Origin: Odiellus spinosus
Lineage: Eukaryota > Arthropoda > Arachnida > Opiliones > Phalangiidae
NCBI GenBank assembly: GCA_963920705.1
Contig: CAWUCO010000211.1
Span: forward strand, 1 to 64,000
Length of the DNA: 64,000 nt
Direction: 5' to 3'
Shown here: one piece after another, positions 57,169 to 64,000 of the stretch
Numbering within the stretch: position 1 is the stretch's first letter
Layout of the letters: every line of letters begins with the position of its first letter
Translations under genes and position numbers: made by a program
The notes under the pieces: model-generated
Seen by the model: the letters and a program-made list of their open reading frames with translations, nothing else
Databases searched by the model: none
Told to the model about the DNA's origin: nothing

Positions 57169-60137
57169 ACATTATCCTATAAAACCAAATTTTGTGTCCT
57201 GTATAATCCTATATTTACGAAATATAATCCCAGGAATCTTTTAAGGAATTCAAAATTTTGACTGGGCTATAATCATTTTGATCAGAGTTCTCATCATTAT
57301 GTCTCGAGTTCAAACACGTATAGGGCTGTATTTCTGCCATTATTGTTTTTACCGTCTTAAATGTTAGATAGAATTATAGTTTAAGATCTAGTTAATATTA
57401 ATAAAATTACCACGAAATGATTTCGTTTAAGCCTTTTCCGGGAAACGGGATCAAAACAGACTTTTTAGGGTTATTTTCTATGGCAAGGGTAAATTCAATC
57501 GTAAAAATGACGTCACCCTGACCCTTTCCTTATAACCACCAAGCCAGAATGGCTGGTATTTATTCTGGCCGCACTTCATTTTTCTTACTGTTCAGTGGCA
57601 CCATCTACACATAGGTACGCGAATTATTATTCATTATATACATAAATACATAACAAAGTCGATTTTCGGTGGATACCCTGTTTTTAATCCTGGCATTAAT
57701 TACAAGTTTTGAAACCAAAATATTACCTCCTCGACGACGAAACCTAACCTAACCCTATCTTAAATAAAAAAGAATAGAATGTGTATATACGTAGGGTAAA
57801 TGAAGAGGGAGAATAGAAGAATCAGCGTTCTATTGATTCAACGTTCTGTATTTCCTCTCTATGTTACAGGGCATAAATATTTCTTTCGTTACTCTAAAGT
57901 AATCAGAGAATTAACTAGAGAAAAAGATGAAAAATAAATCAGATATAAACCCTTTGACTTCAAAATAAACATATCTGTCCGAATCTCGGTATTGAAACAA
58001 AACAAAATTATAATTTAAACAATTGAAATTAGCAATATTAAGTAACGTGTAAAATGATCCTCTACACAGAACAATTTATGTACAAAAACATTATCAAATA
58101 TAAATATCAATTAAACACAAAATAATTTAAATAATACAAATCAAAAATATCCCTCTAACAACAATAAATTGATATTTTCTACACTGAAAATCTTAGAACT
58201 AGTCTCCTCAAATATTTCCCACACAATGAGTTTAATTCAACTGAAAAAAATGAAAAATCTTAAAGATTTCAAAAAATATCGGTAAACCAATTAAAATAAG
58301 ATTAAAAAACATTTAAACTCGATATGACTTAAAGAGATTAACAAAAAAAATTCGATCTATTTTGATGGCCAAGCAAAGATTAACATACATGTACATACAT
58401 GATTTATGAACAGGTTTATATATCTTTTAAAAGTTCACCTTAATTGAAGCTGCCAAGAATTTTTCGAAAAGCCTATTTTATTTTTTCATACTATTAATAA
58501 CTGTTTAATGAAGTGGGCTGACACACTGTAAAGAAACTTCAAGAGTAAATGACAGATAGGTTTTTCACTTCATGACGTAATTTGATTCTGATACGAAATT
58601 AACGACATATTTCAAATGAAAGGCTGGAATTTCTAGACTAATTAGACTTCACCTATGTGGCTCATGAAAATTGTACAGAGTAAGGAAGGTATAAAAATCT
58701 TCTGCATTGTACGTCAACGTTAAAAACGATTGTGGCGCTGAAGCTTTTGTAGTCTGCTAAATTTTTGATCAACGCATAAGATTATTTTGCATCCCCAATT
58801 ACAATTATATCTTTTTTCTTAAAATCGAGCGTAAATCATTGATTATAAGTAGCAAAAACCCGTCAAACATCACGGAACGTGCCGCTAGACATTGTAAATT
58901 ATTATTATGATATTCAACCACGTGGTATCAATAGGAAAATAATTTTCATCCGTGACGAGGTAGCAATATGCACGCTTATGCACAGATCAAGGCAGAGAAG
59001 TCGCTTAGACATTTAAGCCGCGTTCATACAGAACCCTAAATGCGCTTCGATTTCTATAACTGGTTTCAAACCAACGTGAGAAAACAGTTTGTGTTTGTTC
59101 GGGAAGCAATTTGGCCAAGCCGTTTCGATTCAAACCGCTTTGAAAAATAACGAGGCGGCGCGACAAATTTGCTGATAAATCTTAAAATAACGAGATTAAA
59201 GTTATAGTTTCTATTAAAAATAATTAAGTTACAAGCATGATTTATTAATAAGTTTGAGATTATTATTTATAATTTTTTAATTCTGGGCATTTTTTAAGCC
59301 TTGGCTTTGGTCGAACTGGTTTAGGAACCGATTTTGCTCTCAAGTATGAACGTGTGACAAATAGCAAAGATTAATGATTTGCCCAATTCGCGCGACTTTT
59401 ATAAACAAGTTCTACTGAAAGTAATAAAAATCTAGGCCAACACGCCATTTTCAAGCGCCGCAATTTCTCGAGCGCGTCCGCTTTTAGGAAAATCGACAAT
59501 TTCTGCAAATTTTAGATGGGTTGATAAAATATTACACAGAAGTAATAATCAACAAGATGGTCAAGCCCATAATAATAGCTAGACCCCCGACATTGTAAAA
59601 GATGATGCTATAGGAGGGGCGTTCATGCATAAATGCTCTTTAAACAATTTGAAAGGCGTTTCGCAGTCATTGCAAACTCAAATCATGTTTTAAAATCATG
59701 TTTTTCAAAACATTGTAACAGGCTTATACTTTATACATCCTGATCTTCCCCTTTCGGGAATCCTATCATTTGAGTTTAAAGCTACTGTTATAAATTCTCA
59801 TTACCTTTATAGGCCTATCTACTGTTATAATTAGCTATTAATTAGTGATGTTATTACTGAATTCTCTTTGGGAAAGACAATTCGTTTTGCTTATTGTTAA
59901 AATTATTATGTATTCTTTTTATATTACTGGCTTCTAGAAGCCTAGACTTACCTTTCTATTCGCCATGAGGATCCACTTCGTTTTCCTTTCGTTTTTGTTT
60001 TCTCTATATTTTTACTACCAAACTGCCCTGTCACTGATTACAAACTTAATTATATTTAACTCGACAGTAGAAGAGTCTGAGAGGAACTGCCTCTGTCAGA
60101 AAAACGAAAATTACATCTTCTCTTCTTTTTAAGAAGG
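57169..60137. other. No gene recognised; possible MITE at 59,025-59,365
   Basis: AT-rich with no reading frames of note. At 59,025-59,365 the ends CGTTCATACAGAACCC and GAACGTGTGACAAATAG side sequences (CACGTTCATACTTGAGAGC when read inward) plus AACTGGTTTCAAACCA against AACCAGTTCGACCAAA suggest imperfect inverted ends of a small element. Nothing else recognised. Confidence 0.4.
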
Positions 60138-60362
60138 AGGGGAAGTGCAAGGGGGCGCCACCAGTTCTACTAAGCCCGAAAATTTTTGGCGGGCTTTTCG
60201 AACTGTTGGCACCCCGTTGCACTCTCCCACCTTTTTTTTTTTTTTTTTTCAAAATTATAGTTAGAAAATTTAAGTTTTAAACATTTTTCTTTTCAAAATT
60301 ATAAGTAGAAAATTTTTTTTCTTCTCTCAAAATTATAGTTAGAATTTTTTTTTTTTTTTTTT
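60138..60362. repeat. GC-rich hairpin followed by T-tracts and a short repeat
   Basis: Arms GTGCAAGGGGGCGCCACCAG (60,145) and the mirror ending ACCCCGTTGCAC (60,222) form an imperfect hairpin. T20 follows directly (60,231-60,250), then two copies of CAAAATTATAGTTAGAA-like sequence and another T-run (60,345-60,362). On the minus strand these are A-tails, so a retroelement on - may end here. Confidence 0.6.
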
Positions 60363-60399
60363 CATTAAGCACTATTTTATTTATAGTTTTTATTGTTCG

Positions 60400-61375
60400 A
60401 GAGTTCTTGTTGTCGTCTTTTTCTTTCTCTTGTTCGATAATGGAATCGAGATGGACAGAAGACGGGATAGTGCAACCCTCTTTCTCCACACGCGACGCAC
60501 CTATAACCTTTTCAGGAGGTATGATTATGGGCCAGCCCTCTGCATTTACTGGATATAACGCCGAGAGTTGTTACATTGTTATGCCTTCCCAAGCTTCGGT
60601 GATTTTTTCTCGGTCCAAGGGAGGGCCATACAGTGCGGCTCGTTTCAATTTTTTTCTTCCTGATTTTATTTCCATCGTCTTGACGAAGATACTGGTAAAT
60701 ATCCGTAGGCCCGATGGGAAAGTTGTTGGAGTTTTTTCAGATCATATGCTTCTGGGCGTTTTCCTGTGAGTAACCTGGATACTTAAGTCGGACTTCGTGT
60801 GTCCTCGTTGGAGTTCCTGGTTTCTGAGTCTTTGGATTGGTCTGAAGGTTTTGTAGTTGACTTATTTATTTCTTTCTTTGAATCGGTTTCTAGCGGAATT
60901 CCTCCAATTGCTCCGTCTTGTTCCATCGAGGTATTATTTAAATAGTTATGTTAGGTTGATTAAATAAGTCTAAACTTGCTTTGATTTCAATCTGTTCCTC
61001 ATTTTCTTCTGTTTCTCTCCAGGTTGTAGGTTCATTGAGTATTCCTACGTCTCTTTCATCATTATCTCTTCGGTTTCTTTCGTCCTGTCGATTTTGTTTG
61101 GATTCGGTTAACTTTGGGTTTTCTATTTGGTAATTTTCTTTTTCGGTTGGTTTTCTTTGATTTGGAAATTCCATTTTTTTCTTGATTCTTCTTCGAATTC
61201 GTGAGTTTGGTCTATTTCTCCAGTTTCTGGGTTGGGTTTTCTCTTTGGAGTGGAATGGAGTTCATTTCTTTCTTTTTGTTCTGTCATCGTTTTCATTAAA
61301 TCTCTTAATTTTTTCTCTCATTCTGCTCATTTCTTCGTCCCACTCCACTGGGTTCGTGATATTTATCAAAAAAGA
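60400..61375 (-). pseudogene. Degraded charged ORF, possibly a retroelement ORF1
   Basis: On the minus strand 61,375-60,938 reads as a strongly charged Glu/Arg/Asn-rich, coiled-coil-like sequence (for example EEMSRMREKIKRFNEN and NRRDNDERDVG), broken by a TGA near 61,260 and ending at 60,938. Further along, near 60,500, another frame has CVACGERGLHYPVFC, which is close to a zinc knuckle but one residue too long. A-tracts follow at 60,362 and 60,250. Together this suggests a decayed ORF1 or gag of a retroelement, but I recognise no family. Chance remains possible. Confidence 0.3.
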
Positions 61376-61379
61376 AGGG

Positions 61380-62713
61380 ACCAGGGATATTTTTCAAATC
61401 TTATACAAGAGATGAGAAATAGCGATCCCGAGAAACATTTTACGTAAGCCTTGGCCAAAAACTTTATAGAGTTCGTAATGACTCGCTTGGAATGAAGATG
61501 AATTTGTTTTGTATATTTTAGATTCTTCAGGATGTCATCGCAGCAGTTCGACCACATATTATATCTAATTGAAGATAAAATTCAGAAGCAGGACACAAAT
61601 TTTAGAGTTTCAATCACACCCGCAGAAAGATTAGCGTTGACATTACGGTACTTGTTAATCTAGGTGGATTAACCTAGTTTTAATCTTATACACAAATTCC
61701 ATTAAATAGTTTTAGTGGCTGTTGATGTTAATTTTGAATATTTTCAGTTTCCTCTCTAGTGGTGACATGCAAGTTAGTTTATCGTTTGGATTTCGTCTTG
61801 GCCAGATAACTGTTTCTAACATTATCAAAGAAACTTGCAAAACAATTTGGGTGTACTTGCTCCAATTTATGTGAAGATGCCCGCAACGGAAATTGAATGG
61901 TTAAAAGTTTCTGAAGGGTTTTTAGAGGAATGGAATTTACCAAATTGTGTTGGAGCCATAGACGGCAAGCATATTCTAATAGAGAAGCCTTCAAACTCAG
62001 GCTCAATGTTCTATAATTATAAAGGAACGTTCAGTACGGTGTTACTAGCAGTTTGCGATGCATTTTACCGGTTTTTAATGGTGGACGTAGGTAGCTATGG
62101 CAGTCAAAGTGATAGTGGAATATTTGCTAATTCACAGTTTGGAATAAAATTGAAGAATGAAGATTTAAAAATACCAAAAAGTAACATTCTTCCTGGATCA
62201 AACACTGAATTTCCGTACTACGTTGTTGGTGACGAAGCATTTCTTCTAGCTCGTGAGATCATGCGAACTTATGCTGGACATGGTGATCTTGAACAAACTG
62301 TGTATAATTACAGAATTTGTAGAGCTAGGCAAGTTATAGAAAACACTTTCGGAATTTTGGTTGCCAGATGGAAGGTTTTTACACGAGCCCAGCTTGGTAC
62401 ACCAGAGAATGTTGACGGTATAGTGCAAGCTTGTGTGTGCTTACATAATTGCCTTATGACCAATGAAATGTGAGAGCCCAATGGAAAGAAATATTCACCT
62501 GAAAACTTGGTAGATAATGAAAATACGAAACTTGATCTTATGGAAGGAGATTGGCGCAAAACTGTTCAATTTACTGCAATTAGAGATTTTAATGAAGGAG
62601 GAAAACCGAACAGGCATAGCCAAGTAGCTGGTAACTTACGGGATATTTTAAAAAACTATCTTTGTAACGAAGGAGCTATACCTTGGCAAGTGGAACAGGC
62701 AATGAAAAAATAA
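61380..62713 (+). pseudogene. HARBI1-like DDE transposase, three exons, one frameshift and one stop
   Basis: Exon 1 ends at 61,443 (GTAAGC donor); exon 2 is 61,522-61,653; exon 3 starts at 61,748 after TTTTCAG (its donor, GTTAAT, is weak). The exons give an F-F-R-M-S-S-Q-Q-F-D-H-I-L region, SSGD and FGFRLGQITVSNII, as in HARBI1 proteins. A shift near 61,850 leads to the catalytic part: Asp in GAIDGKHI (61,961), Asp in VVGDEAF, Glu in RARQVIENTFGIL and CLHNCLM. An in-frame TGA at 62,471-62,473 is followed in the same frame by 80 more codons to 62,713, ending A-M-K-K. All three catalytic acids remain. In intact form the protein would cut and join the element's ends together with its MADF partner. 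Confidence 0.85.
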
Positions 62714-62782
62714 ATGACCACTTCCAAATTTCGTAAAGCTGTACTTTTTTATTCAAAGTTCATAAAACCATTGTGAGAATAA

Positions 62783-63532
62783 TTATACCTCGGATTCAAT
62801 TTCATAAAACAAAGCTTCAATTTTATACCTAATTTCACGTTTTTTGTCTTTGGATAAATCATTAAACCTATACCGTAGGCTATCGAAATAAGCAACGTTA
62901 GTTTCAGATGCTGACTGTGTTGATTCGTCAGAATTCTTCTGGTCTTTTAAGCTTGTCAAATTTTTCGTAGCGGCGTCAATTAAGGTGGCCATTTTAAGAT
63001 CCATGCCATCAACCCTTTTTCTCTTGCAATTTGGTGGTTTAATCATACCACATTTAGTGCTGCTACTGGTTGTACTGGATGGGACTATCGTTTTCAATGA
63101 TGTCAGAGTCATACTTTCCCAAAAGGGACAAATTCTCAGAGTCATCATGGTCTTTAGACTTTTCCCCATCTGGATCCTCCAAAATGTCCCCATTAATGCT
63201 TAAAAACAAGGCATTCGCTTCAATGGATTGCGCTTTATCACTCATCTCAGCATCATTGCCCAAATTATTTGGACCAACGTTGCTTGATGTCCTAGAAAGA
63301 GTGATATTAAATTCCTTGTAATCATTAATGGTTGGAATAAAAATTATTTACTCTCTTGGTTTTACTGTCGATCCTAAAAACCCATCTAAAACTTTATAAA
63401 GCTTCCATTTCGGAGGTGTTATTCCGTCACTTCCGGATCCACTCGTCTTCTGGCTACAAAACTCTCTCCTTTCTTTAAGGTAGCGATCACGAAGACCTTT
63501 CCATTTTTTGGCAACAATATCTCCAGCTTAAA
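62783..63532 (-). pseudogene. MADF/BESS DNA-binding partner protein, 5' truncated, one frameshift
   Basis: Starts after a TTTAAG acceptor at about 63,533 with KKWKGLRDRYLKERREF and PPKWKLYKVLDGFL, the second half of a MADF domain. A 60-bp intron (63,351-63,292, GTAAAT donor, CTTTCTAG acceptor) keeps the frame into an acidic stretch (EDPDGEKSKDHDDSENL). Around 63,100-63,190 a single-base shift moves to the frame ending at 62,783. That frame has a KRKR basic stretch and a C-terminal YFDSLRYRFNDLSKDKKREI segment that fits the BESS motif. In Harbinger elements such proteins bind DNA and carry the transposase to the nucleus. The exon for the first MADF half was not found. Confidence 0.75.
63292..63351 (-). 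other. 60-bp intron in the MADF/BESS gene
   Basis: Minus strand GTAAATAATT... to ...CACTCTTTCTAG. Splicing removes an in-frame TAA and keeps the reading frame. Confidence 0.7.
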
Positions 63533-63540
63533 TAAAATAA

Positions 63541-63684
63541 GTGTATATTTATTACTTTCTATTGAATAAAAATATACAATTTTATTAACTGCACATTTTT
63601 CTGCAGGTACTGTACATCTTTATTAATAAATTTCCACAAGGATTCGCTGCACTTTCTTTTTATTCTTATCAAAAATTATTGAAA
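63541..63684. other. AT-rich filler, no gene
   Basis: Separates the Harbinger remnant from the inverted motif pair; nothing recognised. Confidence 0.4.
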
Positions 63685-63962
63685 TTTAAACAACGTTTCT
63701 GAGCTAGTTACTCCATCATCAGGTCTAACATTTTTCTAAATATTCCCTTAATATATATACACTTTATAAAGTTATAAGTAGGGACAAAGTCTCATTTCTG
63801 AAAGGTGAGGAATGAGAAATGATAAGCAGTATAGATAAATAAAAAAATTAATTTGTAAAATGTATAATAAAAAATGATTTTAAAATGTATATATACTAAT
63901 TGAATATTTAGAAAAATGTTAGACCTGATGATGGAGTAACTAGCTCCGAAACGTTGTTTAAA
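63685..63962. repeat. Inverted pair of about 60-bp hammerhead-like motifs
   Basis: The right copy (63,902-63,962, +) has CTGATGA (63,925-63,931), a short stem (GGAG...CTCC) and GAAAC (63,948-63,952). The left copy (63,744-63,685) is the same on -, except that CTCC reads CTCA. CTGANGA-stem-GAAA is the conserved core of hammerhead ribozymes, which occur in Penelope-like elements and retrozymes. The first position of stem II (U opposite C) is not a proper pair, and I cannot identify the UH cleavage site, so activity is doubtful. Confidence 0.5.
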
Positions 63963-64000
63963 GAACAACAGCAACTCCCCATAAGAGTCTGGGTACACGT
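63963..64000 (+). mobile_element. Start of another SWIM-type DDE transposon end
   Basis: GAACAACAGCAACTCCCC through CTGGGTACACG matches the ends of the element at 28,069-32,083 almost base for base (one A/C difference). The insertion continues beyond the window. Confidence 0.85.

Larger units (their letters stand above)
61380..63540. mobile_element. PIF/Harbinger transposon with convergent MADF/BESS gene
   Basis: A HARBI1-like transposase gene on + (61,380-62,713) converges with a MADF/BESS protein gene on - (63,532-62,783), with 70 bp between the stops. This two-gene plan, transposase plus a SANT/MADF-type DNA-binding partner, is the Harbinger pattern. The right side appears cut by other repeats beyond 63,540, so terminal inverted repeats are not visible. 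Confidence 0.8.

Noticed and set aside
57740-57765. CCTAACCTAACCCTA as a telomeric repeat
   Set aside because: Only two to three imperfect units, internal to AT-rich DNA.
60407-60769. 120-codon plus-strand frame
   Set aside because: It lies opposite a charged, degraded minus-strand ORF and has no recognisable domain.
50912-62473. Stop-codon reassignment suggested by in-frame TGA at 50,912, 53,310 and 62,471
   Set aside because: All three lie in decayed transposon genes that also have frameshifts, and intact genes here end normally. Ordinary G-to-A changes explain them.

Overview
This window looks like nuclear DNA of an invertebrate animal. It is AT-rich and dominated by eukaryotic transposable elements: spliced transposase genes with 59-94 bp introns, non-LTR retrotransposons of three lineages, MITEs and satellite arrays. 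I found no host gene, tRNA or rRNA gene that I could support. R1/I-type and R2-type non-LTR elements are most familiar from arthropods, but I cannot fix the phylum.

Layout. 1-2,836: one end of an ISL2EU-type DNA transposon, with a YqaJ-like nuclease gene (+) converging on a THAP-DDE transposase gene (-) that has a 59-bp intron. 2,837-26,418: a very large nested inverted-repeat structure. Its outer part is a 6.3-kb near-perfect palindrome (arms 2,837-6,003 and 6,014-9,180 around a 10-bp centre). The right arm continues inward and is mirrored by 19,555-26,418, giving inverted arms of about 7-8 kb. An intact 435-residue gene occurs three times (4,015-5,322 -, 6,695-8,002 +, 25,050-26,357 -). Its N- and C-terminal motifs resemble a virion-protein-like family that I associate from memory with Polinton/Maverick (adintovirus-like) elements. 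The arms also carry about 150-bp satellite units, each with a CACC-N4-GGTG core, plus 108-, 181- and about 200-bp units. The inner 5 kb holds inverted Tc1-like transposase remnants and two MITEs. No polymerase, integrase, ATPase or protease gene is visible, so this may be a non-autonomous or partly decayed large element. It is the best candidate here for something undescribed.

28,069-32,083: a DDE transposase element with a C-terminal SWIM domain. Its roughly 1-kb inverted arms include the 3' end of its own coding sequence; another end of the same family begins at 63,963. 34,112-38,490: a nearly intact non-LTR element (-) with a PHD-finger ORF1, endonuclease, reverse transcriptase and poly(A) tail. 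43,225-43,605: an array of GC-box, octamer-like and CRE-like sites. 43,640-53,730: three I/R1-group elements (A and B on -, C on +), all damaged. 53,820-56,598: an R2-like element whose 5' part is inverted with a 182-bp overlap, as twin priming would produce. 56,846-57,168: a 23-bp minisatellite.

60,138-61,375: a hairpin, T-tracts and a degraded charged ORF. 61,380-63,540: a PIF/Harbinger element with a HARBI1-like transposase gene (+) converging on a MADF/BESS gene (-). 63,685-63,962: an inverted pair of hammerhead-like motifs. The genes do not form a host pathway. They are layered mobile elements, several of which pair a transposase with a DNA-binding partner encoded on the opposite strand.
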